Positions 31,150-41,759 of a stretch of 64,000 nucleotides of DNA are shown one piece after another. The stretch spans positions 21,342,487-21,406,486 of the forward strand of contig JAJEKV010000008.1 in assembly GCA_021234155.1 (NCBI GenBank), read 5' to 3'. A program made the translations under genes and the position numbers. The notes below the pieces were generated by a model. The model saw nothing but the letters and a program-made list of their open reading frames with translations. It had not been told where the DNA came from and did no database searches. Source of the DNA: Isoetes taiwanensis. Its lineage: Eukaryota; Streptophyta; Lycopodiopsida; Isoetales; Isoetaceae. Numbering within the stretch: position 1 is the stretch's first letter; every line of letters starts with the position of its first letter.

Positions 31150-32260
31150 TCATGCTTTTACCCTATTGTCGGGGGTGTGTGGGTTGTTCACAACAAGGGG
31201 GGTGTGGTGTTCGAGATGGAACATGTGTTGTCTGTCTCACTGGTTGGCGCCTTGCGGGCTGCTGGCCATGTGAGCTTGTCTGCTCCCGTGCTGCAGCCTC
31301 TACTGCATGAAGTCGGAAGCCTAGCTTCTGTTGAAATTTCGTGCATTGCCGAAATTGTTCATGGACCTCGACATGGAGGCTCACGCGCCTTTGGCGGCGA
31401 TTGCGGGGAGCTACGTATCTCGATCACGTGTCCGGTCCCTACTCCGCATAGAGTTCGCGGCTCTATGCGGCTCACCGAAGGCGACACGGGCGTTCGCGCA
31501 TTATGGTGGCAGCCCCTCGGCTTACTAGAGGCGGGAGATGGTTGCCATCAGATCCCTGCCCACACTTTGTGTGTCCTGTGTCGTGGTCTCTATGATGGTG
31601 AGGAGGGAGTCCACGCGAGCTCACAGGTCAGCAAGACCCTGTTTCTCCTGTTGTCTCTCAAAGTGTGCCAAGCGATGCCCGTCTTCCAACTGCTGCATGC
31701 GGGTCTCCATCTCTGCAATACGTTGCCTCTCTGCTACCAACCGTATTTTGAGGACGTGGAACGCCAAAGATTAGATCTCTTCGGCCAGGCCTGCAATTCG
31801 GGTCCTGTTGCTCTCAATTCCGCCTCCATTTCTTTCAAGGTCTTCATCTGCACCTGCGCTTGGTGCATTGTTTGGCCTGAGCAGCATTCATCCATCTCCC
31901 GGGTCGATCTCATAGATTGGGCCTTCGCTCGGGCCTCCTTCCTCACGGAAGAGTTTTCTTCCTTGTCCTTGGTATCCGGTCAGGGCCATGCCAGGAACTC
32001 CTTAAAATCAGAGGACTCGTCTTCTTCTTCCTCATCTTCATCCTCTTCCGACCACTCATTTTCGGATGAGTCTCCAATCCAGCCCTCCAAGGCACCTGTT
32101 ATGAATTGTTGCTCTGAAAGTTCTTCTTCTTCCTCCTCCTCTGATGAGGAATCAGAGGAAGTTAGAGCAAGAAATGTTGTTAGGGGTGGGAAGATCTCTT
32201 AGACCCGAGGCCTCTTGGAAGAGATCTTGGGTTCTTCGGTTAGCAGGGCAGCGGCTGCGG
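31150..32260 (-). pseudogene. Acidic serine-rich then coiled-coil protein, gag-like
   Basis: On the minus strand the N-terminal part reads SSKRPRV, a stop, then TSSDSSSEEEEEELSEQQF, WSEEDEDEEEEDESSDF and KAQSMRSTREMDECC. After a frame change come VAERQRIAEMETRMQQLEDG and HRLAHFERQQEKQGLADL, a clear heptad coiled coil, then VDSLLTIIETTTQD. The opposite strand is open for 376 codons (31072-32202), the longest frame in the window, but it is mostly the shadow of this acidic and coiled-coil sequence. An acidic low-complexity start followed by a coiled coil suits a retroelement gag-like protein. No nucleic-acid-binding zinc knuckle is visible. Confidence 0.4.
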
Positions 32261-32382
32261 ATCTCTTCATAGCTTCACTAGGTTGGGCAGAGAATGGGGA
32301 GGAATGAAATCTTCACGGTATGCAAAGCTTATATCCTAGGAATTTTGTGCCCAGCAAAATTAATACATATCAAATCAATTCA

Positions 32383-32460
32383 ATTAGTTCATACTCCAAA
32401 ATGTTATTAGTTCATACTCCAAAATGTTATTAGTTCAATTAGTTCATACTCCAAAATGCT
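32383..32460. repeat. Tandem repeat ATTAGTTCATACTCCAAAATG, three copies
   Basis: Three copies, two directly adjacent and one after a short spacer, contain TTAGTTCATACTCCAAAATG. No coding potential. Confidence 0.85.
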
Positions 32461-32670
32461 AACAACCTAAAAACCATTACAAACGTCACTACCCAAAAAA
32501 ATATAGACTATGGTCATTAAACTGGTAATTACTAAGTAGTACATGGTCCAATATCTCTAATGTGAGAGGGTCATTAATAGTGGACCATGGTCTAAAAGGG
32601 GATCAATGTTATTAGATCAATTTTGATAATTCAAGTTCTAGAACTAACAGAGAGTCAACACAGGACAAAA

Positions 32671-32799
32671 GCCTCACGGGCATCTCTTAGCACAAACCAA
32701 ATAGAACATGCTCTCAAAAGCCTCACGGGCATCTCTTAGCACCAACCAAATAGAACATTTGCCTTTTGGGCATCTCTTAGCACAAACCGAATAGAACAT
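32671..32799. repeat. About 45-50-bp tandem repeat, three copies
   Basis: Each copy contains GGGCATCTCTTAGCAC, then AACC and AATAGAACAT. The first two also share GCCTCACGG and the third has GCCTTTTGG at that place. It lies just 3' of the minus-strand gag-like frame ending at 32934. Confidence 0.85.
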
Positions 32800-32933
32800 C
32801 TTTGATATAGAACTCTTTGCTAGTTAGTAAAACCTTTATGACAGGGATTAAAAACCTCGCCCTTTTGGGTTCTTGCCAAAAATGGCTGGGGCTGGTGGCA
32901 AACATAACAAAGATTAGTTCCTTTCAGACCATA

Positions 32934-33504
32934 CTAGAAACGATTCTTGGCATCTCTGTTCCATTCCCCAGCTAGTTTCGTAGCTTCACGAAGGCGTCTA
33001 TCTCCATCTACAAGGGCTAAATCACCCATCTCATAGAATTCTGCCACTCGAGGCCCTTCTCTGTCCCTAATCCATAATATGTTTTTCCTATTAGAAATCA
33101 AAGTTGTACCTTTGTCGATAATGGCTTTGCTTGCTGGATCCAAGGCCTTCTGCAACCGCAAATGGCTCTCAAGATCTGCAAAAGAATCCTCAATGTCATT
33201 CAAAAAATCATATTGTTTGATATTCCCTTCGAATTTCAGATTTGGTTCTTGCTTTCTTGCTCTTTCTCTGAATCTCCTCCTGGAGAGAGACAATCTTAGA
33301 CTCCATGGCAGCAAGATACACTGCTTTAGTGCCATTCAGGCCAGAAATTTCAGAAATTTTGGCCTCTAAATGGCTTTCCATGGCCTGCAGCAAAACAGGA
33401 ACCCCCTCTGCTAAAGTCTCAGATGATTTAGAAGCTCCCGCCCCTTCCGAAACCTGAAAAGAAGGCCCCTTACCCAGGCCTGAAGCACTAATTTTTGGGG
33501 CCAT
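32934..33504 (-). pseudogene. Short coiled-coil, gag-like protein with one frame change
   Basis: It starts at 33504 (MAPKISASGLGKGPSFQV), continues LLQAMESHLEAKISEISGL and ESKIVSLQEEIQRKS, then shifts frame near 33230 to LKFEGNIKQYDFLNDIEDSF, KALDPASKAIIDKGTTLI and WIRDREGPRVAEFYEMGDLA. It ends in a charged tail at 32934. The pattern of a coiled coil, then (F/N)EGN..QY.F, then a KA...II.KG..LI..R block is one I recall from small coiled-coil proteins of retroelements in other eukaryotes. That resemblance is from memory and weak. Together with the two minus-strand frames downstream it may be one transcription unit. Confidence 0.4.
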
Positions 33505-34180
33505 GGGTCCGGTTAACACAGTAAATGAAGAGCAACTGACTGAAGCAAATAAAGATGGAGGGAGGAAAGCTTGAACAGCAAGGTAACTGAAAGAGAGTGA
33601 AACAAGGAAACATCAAACCCAAAGAAAAGGACGGCCAAATGTGACAGCCAAAACAACGCAAATGTAAATCTAAACTATAAAGGAGCCAAGCAAACAGGAT
33701 GGACGGAAAGAACGAAGGGGAGATGAATTGATCAAACAAAACAGGAGGAGAGGCGCTTCACTAGAAGAGATGCACGTAGAGCTGATGAGGAGGAAAAGAC
33801 GAAGCCAAGACTAAATAGGGTTATTCCAGAAAAGACAAAGTAACTACCAGATAACTACCTCTATTGTTCTAGAATTATATTTACCTTCTAAACTTCGTAA
33901 TGAAGGTAAATCTCATTTATTGATCAATTTTGATAATTCAAATATCAATTTATGAATTGATCATATTGGCAATTCAATTTTGCAACATAAACTTTTTTAT
34001 CTTACTCTCAACCATTGAATAAAGTGGGGGAAAAAAAGGGTTCCATCTCAATTTGATCCACATTAGAATCTTTGAATGTTCCGTATTATTTTAGATAGGC
34101 CATTCATTTGAATGGAAAGAAACATTTATTTTCAATGTTTCCGTGTCCATGATTCTTAAGTGGTCCATTATTTATTGGTA

Positions 34181-34325
34181 CACCCCCCCTAAGAGGCTTA
34201 CCATGTTGGTAAAGGGTTTGGCTGGTGGTGGGAGGTCAAGGGTTCAAGTCTCTATAATACACTTTCCCGATTGGTCTCAGTGGACGATAAAAAAACTATT
34301 CTATTCTATTCTATTCTACTATTCT
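34181..34325 (+). mobile_element. tRNA-derived SINE with LINE-type 3' tail
   Basis: A polymerase III A-box-like TTGGCTGGTGG lies near 34218. A B-box-like GGTTCAAGTCT is at 34241. The 3' body has CCCGATTGGTCTCAGTGG then ACGATAAAA, followed by TATTC repeats. The 3' body matches the LINE tail at 9647-9700 (minus strand), as in SINEs mobilised by a partner LINE. It was noted within a gene-free stretch (33520-35780). Confidence 0.75.
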
Positions 34326-34577
34326 TATTGGCTATGATTTATCACTTGCCAATTTCTTATAAGAAGAAGAAGAATAGCCCATTAATCCATGCATCTAAGG
34401 AGGAATTGAAATAAGACCACTCATTTTGGCAACACAATTTGCATCACAAGATGCACCATATTGCCATCACACATGATCATGCTGACAACATATGCACCAG
34501 GTTGGCATCATATTAGCTAGGGTGGCACCCATGTACCATGTTGGCACCACATGGAATATGTGTATCGCCTAGGAGGG

Positions 34578-34613
34578 GAGAGAGAGAGAGAGAAAGAAAG
34601 AAAGAAAGAAATT
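34578..34613. repeat. GA/GAAA microsatellite
   Basis: A run of GAGAGAGA passes into GAAAGAAAG. Simple sequence only. Confidence 0.9.
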
Positions 34614-34779
34614 TGTTTATTTCACCTATGAGGCCATGAGGCCCTATTAGATGTTCGAGGAAAAAAGTACATATATTATCGGACATACATGCTAAAGTGT
34701 ACCCCATTTGGGGTATCACTTCTCTCTCTCTGAACTCCTCTTAAAATCATCCGAAGTTGTTTATAATTTTTTATTCTAG

Positions 34780-35789
34780 AATGGGACTCGTGATGAAACC
34801 AACAAACCGCCCGGACTTAGACTTGCTTCTCATTCATCTCAAAGAGATTTTCTACAATGGTGGATAGTGGGTAGCCGCACACATACGCGAACTACCCATA
34901 AAAAATAAAGGGAAAATCCAATTATATCATTTGGACCCCAACAAAATACAATGCTAATAGAGGCGGGCTAGTGTACTGCTTAAAGCTTATCACCGGATTA
35001 AAAACCCGCCCTTTCCGGTTTTGAGGAAAACCCTAGTGATAAGCCTTCGCAAGGGGGCTGGACAAACGTAAGGCATAAAAAAATCGGCTCCCAAAACCCC
35101 GAATGGAAAAGTCAAAGCAGTCTTGCTTCGCTAACTGTGCACTGCGCATCACCAACAAAACAACAAGACAAAACAAACCTCCCAGAGTGGAGGGGCTGGA
35201 GCGTGCCGCGATAAAAATAGAATAACAAAGAGGGGAGGGTGGGTTCAAAGAGAATAAAGAATAATTGCCGAGAGAGAGAGGAAGCGCCGATGAGAAGTCG
35301 GGCGGAAACGCGCCTAAAATAGCGAACTCCCAACCGTAACGAGCATCGCCGCCCGCATGCATGCAAAAACATGCATGCTCGTCCCATTCTAGAATGGCGA
35401 TCAGATGTCTCCAGGTCGATGGGATTCTAGAATGGGACTCGCATGAAACCAACAAACCGCCCGAATACCAAAGGACTTCCTTAACAAACTAGAATCGAGG
35501 GCGAGAAGGTCACGGGATGAAGGCTAAAGGCCGAGAAAGGGCAGCATGAAAGAAACGCCAAATTGGCCAAACCAAAGGAAGAAGCCCCTCCCGCCGGAAA
35601 CAATTCAAAGAGAATAAGGTACTGCACGAGAGAGAAGAGGAAGCCGATGAGAAGTCGGGCGTAAACGCCACTAAAATGGCTTTGAACTCCCAACCGAACG
35701 AGCATGCGCCACCGCATGCATGCAAAACATGCATGCTCGTCCCATTCTAGAATGGCGATCCGATGTCTCGGATCGATGGGATTGACACT
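34780..35789. repeat. Duplicated units with ATTCTAGAAT and GCATGCATGC palindromes
   Basis: Two related units (about 35270-35426 and 35630-35789) share GATGAGAAGTCGGGCG, ACTCCCAACCG, a GCATGCATGCAAAACATGCATGC-type hairpin, and CCCATTCTAGAATGGCGATC. A third partial unit starts at 34780 (ATTCTAGAATGGGACTCG then AAACCAACAAACCGCCCG, repeated at 35427). The last unit abuts the LINE at 35790, so it may mark the insertion border. No coding function is evident. Confidence 0.75.
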
Positions 35790-37005
35790 GTTCTCAAATC
35801 TTGTGCCTCAATGATATACTTTCCTACTATGTTGCTTGCATGTGAGACGAAGTCTAGCAACGACATGGCCTTTAGTTCGAGTTTATCCTGCAAATTCTGA
35901 TATGCTGGGCAATATAAGAGAAAATGTGCTTCATCTTCTACCTCACTCGCCCCACAAACCTTGCAAGTGCAGTGTTCTCTAGGAAAATCCCCCCATCGTC
36001 CAACTTCGACCCCTAAGTGATGTGGTGCTGTTTATATTCCATCATTTTGGTGCCTGCATTCTGCCAAAGCTTATACTGCATACACATCTTAACCCATTCT
36101 CTGATCTTATCTTTTCCATGGGGCATGTTTTCAATGTTCATTCCCCATTTGTTAAGCCACTTTTTTACCTCCGCATACCACCCCTTGACTTCACTCTCTT
36201 GCACGCTAATTCTCCGGACCTTGCTAAAATAGTGAAGAGTCTGGAACGTGCTTCTCCCTCCAATGACGTCATACTTGTCTCTCCTAGGATAATCTCATAG
36301 GGTATCTGCATCTTTACCCCCAATTCTGATATCAAGAACTTTTTTTGGATTTTCTCCACTCGCTTCCACATGTCTACAGAGAACCCTGGTCCCTATATTT
36401 CACACCTGTACAACACCATTGCTTGTACAAAGGTCTTGTACACCATTCTTTTGAGATCGAAGTCCTCTACATTTCTACATTTTCTTTGCATAGAGAAAAG
36501 TGCTCTGAGCCCACTATCTGTTCTATGCTCTACTGCCCTATTCCACTTGTAGTTCTGATCAACCATCAATCCTAGGTACTTGTAGCTTGTGGTAACCTCT
36601 ATTCTCTCTCCTTTGTAGAAGTCATAGTCCATTGACCTATTGCCAAAAACGATGATCTTAGTCTTACCAAGATTCACACTCATTTGCATTTTGTCACAAG
36701 AGGAAGCAAGCACATTTATATGTTGTTGCATGTCCTTTTCATTCCTGGCCAACATGACTATGTCATCTGCGTATAAGAGCAATGAAAGTACATACCCTCC
36801 TAGCTTTGTCCCCTCACCTCCTTGTTGTAAATTCCAAGACTCGAGTTCATCAATGAATATGCCAAATAATGTAGGTGAAAGCGGACAGCCTTGCTTCACG
36901 CTTATGTTACTGTCAATCTTCTCATGGCATTGCTCCGCAAGCGGGAACGACAGTTGTGCCCATACTTTCTCATAGAATTGCAATCGTGTTTGGAACCCCA
37001 ATCAG
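35790..37005 (-). mobile_element. 5'-truncated LINE with reverse transcriptase and C-terminal Cys/His region
   Basis: The element begins in mid-ORF2 near 37005 and runs to about 35790 on the minus strand. It holds the reverse transcriptase core, a connection region (WKRVEKIQKKFLISELGVKM; GWYAEVKKWLNKWGMNIENM) and the C-terminal block CTCKVCGASEVEDEAHFLL followed by YCPAYQNLQDKLELKAM. The last block has the C..C....E.E.H.L..C spacing of LINE ends. Frame changes near 36390 and 36000 break it. No poly-A is visible at the 35790 end. Confidence 0.85.
36393..37001 (-). pseudogene. LINE reverse transcriptase domain fragment (YADD)
   Basis: An open frame of 202 codons contains VKQGCPLSPTLFGIFIDELE (motif 4), LLLYADDIVMLARNEKDMQQ with the catalytic YADD (motif 5), NLGKTKIIVFG (motif 6) and SYKYLGLMVD (motif 7). 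It lacks the fingers region and the endonuclease, as 5' truncation would give. It would synthesise cDNA at the target in an intact element. Confidence 0.9.
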
Positions 37006-38435
37006 ATAGACGAAGGGAGGGAGGGAGAACCACATGCAATATCTGCAACACATTCAAATATATTCTTCACCACGGATGAACATTTGCAAATTCTGGGGAA
37101 AAAAAATAGAAGAGAGAGATAGGAATTTCAAATGCTCTTGATATTAATAAATCAACAGGTCTAAAGTACAGTGCAAGCCTATTTTGCTATGACATCAAAT
37201 AGGCAAGGTAATGAACCTATGCATCTGAAAGAATCATGGAGTAAATAAACATTGAAACCTTTGATGTTCCACGTTAGTCTTAGCAACCCCAAGAATCACA
37301 CATCAATTTTTAATGCGTGGTTCTTCAGGGTTGATAAAACTGGCCAAGGAGCATCAAAGGATTCAGAGTTTGCATCACGACATAGCTAGCTCAGAAATCG
37401 CGCGTGTGATTCAAACAAATATCCTGCAGTTCACAAAAATTAGAAATGAAGAAATCTGAAACGAAGAAATCTGAAAATTTGAGAAAACTTATCTGATTTC
37501 TTTTCTAATGCAGCATCCAATATGTTTAGGCAGGAAATAGACTCATTCTTTGAATAAAGCTACCGGAGATGCATTCCCTGGAATAAATCCTTCCCATCTA
37601 TTTGTTTGGAATTTGAATTGAGTCATCGAACCAAATCGGCAAGTTACTATTCTATTTTTGACACTTACTATAATATTCTTGGCAATCATTATGCTCACGA
37701 TTACAATTTGGTGCTAGTCTAGTATATTGGGACGTGGGAAACATGCCAAGCGATTCACTACAACGTGCTTTGACCCAGATGCTTAAGAAAGCCCTAGGAT
37801 TGATAAAGTATGCAGATCGAGGCGACGACAAAAAATGCCATGGTCTCCAAACGACATGGCTTAATATTTTTCTCCATCGTTTCTTTAGTTAGATCAAGAT
37901 CTAATGGTGTCTAAAGAATCCAACTCATTTTTTTATACACGTGGATAGGCTAGGCTTTAAGATAATGTGACACCCGAGGTTGAGGTTGCTATGCTTAAAA
38001 GATGTTTTTCGGGTAGTTTTTTTTTTCCAACCATAGAAAATATCCTAGCGTTTATTAACCTCAATCCGAAAACAAACCGCTCCCAATCCAATTTGGTTCC
38101 CACATCCAATCCAGGCTTTGGAAGCTTTGTCCGGATTTTCAAGGTACCCTTTTTTTTTTCCTTATGCGGTTCTCGGGTTGTTGGATCCGGGTAAATATCG
38201 AGAGGGCTTTAGGGCGAAGTTTTAAAGCTAGTAATTGTGAAAGCATTTTTTTAGGCAGGTCGATGGATCATCAAACCTTAGCCCTTGGCATTGCATGCAT
38301 GCATTTAATAGGAAGGATTAATGCGTCTTGAGATTTAAGATTTTGGGATTTAGAGTTAGGGTTTTGAGCAAGAAAAGGATGGATGTTTGATTGAATCAAA
38401 CCAAAATAGAGTCCCGCCAAGCCGAACAACTTTCA
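37006..38435. other. No gene recognised
   Basis: AT-rich sequence with short frames only. A GGAGGGAGGGAG run at 37015 and a TAGGGTTTTGAG near 38355 are the only marks. I see no splice-consistent exon with recognisable content. Confidence 0.45.
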
Positions 38436-38455
38436 GATTTGCCCTCTTATTCTTA

Positions 38456-38700
38456 TTCTCGGGCTTTTTTTTGAAAGAAAGAAGATATTTTATCCATCGG
38501 ATGGAAGTATTACAACATGTAGATCCCTCATGGATCAAATAGTAAGTACATAAGATCCCACACGGATCAAATATCTTATCCTCATCTTCGATACTTAGAG
38601 GCCTCTCTCAACCTCTTCTTCTATCTAACTAGTACTCTGGGGAAATCACCATCTTCCCAACTAGAAAGAGTACTAGAGGAGATCTTATTCTAAAATTGCG
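38456..38700 (-). mobile_element. 245-bp 5'-truncated LINE tail with perfect 20-bp target duplication
   Basis: GATTTGCCCTCTTATTCTTA occurs at 38436-38455 and again at 38701-38720. On the minus strand, the intervening 245 bp ends ATAAAATATCTTCTTTC and a short A-run, typical of an L1-type 3' UTR and tail. The two copies of TTTGATCC..G.GGGATCT within it are internal repeats. Confidence 0.85.
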
Positions 38701-39404
38701 GATTTGCCCTCTTATTCTTAAGTTGTTAGATTTGTCCTCCTATTCTTAAGTTGTCGCTAATTTTAGAATAAAAGGTGAGATGTGGCTATGGGCGATCATT
38801 CATCGGCTGGTTATTTTGAGCTCTAATCTTCTTCAACTGTCACAAATGTTCAGCTGTGTCTTACAAATATGAAGAAGCTGTCCCTTAATTTTCTTTCTAC
38901 CGGAAGCTTGAAATTGGACATTGAAGTCGATCTTGGCCAACTTGTTTTGGCTAGAGACTGGCTCCCCTCTTGGCAGGCGCGCCATGAAGTATCGGCAAGG
39001 GCTTCTCCCATAGCCATACTATTAGGAAAAAAAAAAAAAAAATCATTGTTGTGGTGCGTTATGATATTGTGAATGCCATTTTGAATTTTTTTTTTAAGCG
39101 CCTAACCCCCGAAAGTGTCATCTTATCTAAAAAGCCTAAGCTATCCACATGTCCTAACAATACGGTTGAGAAAAATAGCCGAACTATGGATGTTGGGAAA
39201 CGTCACCCTAAGTATCATCTCACAGATTCTTGCTTTCAATCTATTCTCAATCCATTCTTACCTGCATTTATCTCAGGTATGAGGCATTCCGACCCTACCT
39301 ATAGTAATTTCGACGTCAAATCATTCTAAGATCGGTTGTTTGGATTGGTGCTTCTTCGTGGTCTTCGATGATTGAAGAAGCTTACATTTTGGTATCTGAA
39401 TCCA

Positions 39405-39574
39405 ATCATGGTGTAGATTCAAGCAACTGAAGTTTACATCGTTTAGAAGGACATTTATAGAGAAGTTTTCAGTCTAAGTCTAGATCTTGATCATGGTGTA
39501 GATTTAAGCAACTGAAGTTTACATGGTTTAGAAGGACATTTATAGAGAAGTTTTCAGTCTAAGTCTAGATTTTG
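39405..39574. repeat. 85-bp tandem duplication
   Basis: Two head-to-tail copies starting ATCATGGTGTAGATT (39405 and 39490) and ending AGTCTAGATTTTGA differ at about three positions. Not coding as far as I can see. Confidence 0.9.
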
Positions 39575-40157
39575 AGCAAAGAAGAGGTTATGCAAATACG
39601 GTTCGTGCGGATTCTATTGAGTTTGATGCGTGCATATAGCTATTATTATTTGCTTACTGCCTTACGCTGGTAAAGGATTCAATAACCCTCAAGGTCTATA
39701 TCTCACTGCGCTCCTACAATTTAATTTTCATTTCAGAAAATAGCCCTCAAGGGACTTTTATAATATTTTTTATGGGACATTGGAAGAACAAATTCCCATT
39801 GCATACACTTTCTTTCAAACAAGCAAAATTTGTCTTAGGTGATTGTTATAAACCTTCCAACCCAATGGATTGGTGTTTCTATACCATGCACGCTTTTGTG
39901 TTGATGCATCATGGCACATAGTCATGCCACACATCATAGCCCTTCCTACTTTCTCATACAAAACACTTTTTCTCAAACATGAAGAAAGACAAAACGCATA
40001 ATGAAAGTGAGGTATATACAAAAGGCTGGGAATGCAAAAGGAGATGAATGATTTAATGATGAGGCAAAGAAGACGAGAGCGAGTTTTACACAGGAGCACA
40101 AGGATAACAAAACAGATGATACGTGTCTAAGTGGTTTCTTTTGTTGGTTTTTGGGTT

Positions 40158-40310
40158 GCCCCTAGGGGGGCAAACCCTCGTTTATGTGGGTTTGTGGGAT
40201 ATACTGAGTATATGCTGGAATATACTCAGTATATGTTGATGACTGCTAAAAACCCTTTGTTCCATGTAAATGCACGGTCAGTTGCATTGTGGATCAAGAC
40301 TGTTCTGGAC
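40158..40310 (+). repeat. Dispersed hairpin element, copy 2
   Basis: This is homologous, in opposite orientation, to 4395-4545. It has GGGTTGCCCCTAGGGG, then a perfect 15-bp stem ATATACTGAGTATAT (40199-40213) / ATATACTCAGTATAT (40220-40234) with loop GCTGGA, then ATGACTGCT..AACCC and GTTGCATTGTGG. Relative to copy 1 the stem has three base changes on each arm, and all are paired. The plus strand is open here for 76 codons (40131-40361), but copy 1 has a stop in that frame. Confidence 0.75.
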
Positions 40311-40481
40311 CGGGTAACTGGCAGCTCCAATCTGATGATTATGCCATCGATTTTGCCTTAAAGCTATAGGTATATGTATTCAAACGGAGACAATGAGTTG
40401 GGAGCCTTCCTTGCCTTTCTGTTTGTAAGCATAATGAAGAATTTCTAACAATTTGGTACATGAATGAGCATATGAAATCTG

Positions 40482-41640
40482 GTGAGACAACAATGGATCT
40501 GCTTCGCAGGCCATGTTCGATGCATGCCATTACACGAGAGAATGGGTAAATCAAGGCACGCTAAGGATTCTGACTTCTTCATCTGCCATGTCTACCGTTT
40601 TGGTTTTTTCTCACATTCAGTGGAAAGTCCTTCTAATGTACGAACTCTTACCTTTTTGCATTCATTTGGAACACCTAACCAAAGCATTTCAAATGCCCAG
40701 GCCATATGTGAGTATCAGTGTTGTGAAAGAGGTGAAAATGAAAAGAGGTACTTATTTTTCTTTCGGCAATAAACATAACAATAAGTAAATGCATGGTCTT
40801 TTTTCACAGAGAGATATGGGGGCATTGGTACATTGTCCGAAACTCACAGCTTGGTGACACCCTTGGTGCTAAAATTATTGTACACCATGAAAAGGATGAA
40901 GTATACTACCTTTTGCAAAGTCATGAGAAGCAGAGACCTGGAGGGCAGACAATCAAGTTGCAGAACGATTGCGCCCCGAGATTGAAAGGATATCAAACAA
41001 ATCCAAAGATTACCCGGCATTTGCCAACCAAAGACATCACGAGAAGCATTTTGCCTCCGCTTAGGAAAACTTGCTCCTTTAGTAGCTTAGTGATTTCATA
41101 TGGACTTCTCTTAATGCCACTCATGTTGGTCCTTTATTCAAGTTTGAAAATATCGAGCAATGCTTTCTATACTGAGAAAATTCTTCCGATTATCAACCTA
41201 TATCGATTGTATACTTAGCCATGCTCGTATTGGCATCCCCGCTCATTGGCTTTGTCATCATGGCATTTTTCTATAAGATCTCCCCTTCCAGTTGTACACA
41301 TTTCAAAGCTTCTTGCAAGCTTTTGGCTATATTTTCTATCTTGTTATACAATCAATTGATCTTGTGGCATCATGTTCAAATGAAGCTCTTGCAATGAGAT
41401 TCCGCAGTACTCAGGTGGATCATTGTGCTACTTGTTTTGGCCTCCACTATTATGTTCTTTGCATTTCACAAAATCATGGCAAAAAGATGCCTCGAACAAG
41501 TTGGAATGTGTATTAATCCACAACCGATTTTGGTGTTCTTTACTTTCTAACAAGGTTAGAAAGGAGCAAGAAGGAGTATAAATTTCTTTGCAGATGGCGA
41601 TGAAACACTGGGACAAGAAAAACTAAGTCTTATTTGATTG
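40482..41640 (+). other. Possible decayed gene, unassigned
   Basis: Short frames with some protein-like character follow one another: VLLMYELLPFCIHLEHLTKA (40513-40788), LGAKIIVHHEKDEVYYLLQS (40793-41218) and hydrophobic stretches such as LAMLVLASPLIGFVIMAFF (from about 41215) and IIVLLVLASTIMFFAF (about 41420). They could be pieces of a membrane protein gene, but I cannot join them or name a family. Confidence 0.2.
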
Positions 41641-41759
41641 TATATTTAGGAGTGTAGTCATACTAGAGATAAGTGGGGAGTTAAGCCCATGATGAGCCAT
41701 GCATGGTCCTTGAGGATATTTACTTTAGTTTTGTTCATGGCGTGGATAGGTTCTATCGT

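Noticed and set aside
31072-32202. 376-codon plus-strand open frame as a real protein
   Set aside because: Its Ser/Asp runs mirror Glu/Ser codons on the minus strand, where coiled-coil heptads make better protein sense. No domain is recognisable on the plus strand.
34181-34260. A functional tRNA gene
   Set aside because: A- and B-box-like sequences are present, but no cloverleaf can be closed and a LINE-type tail with TATTC repeats follows, so a SINE fits better.
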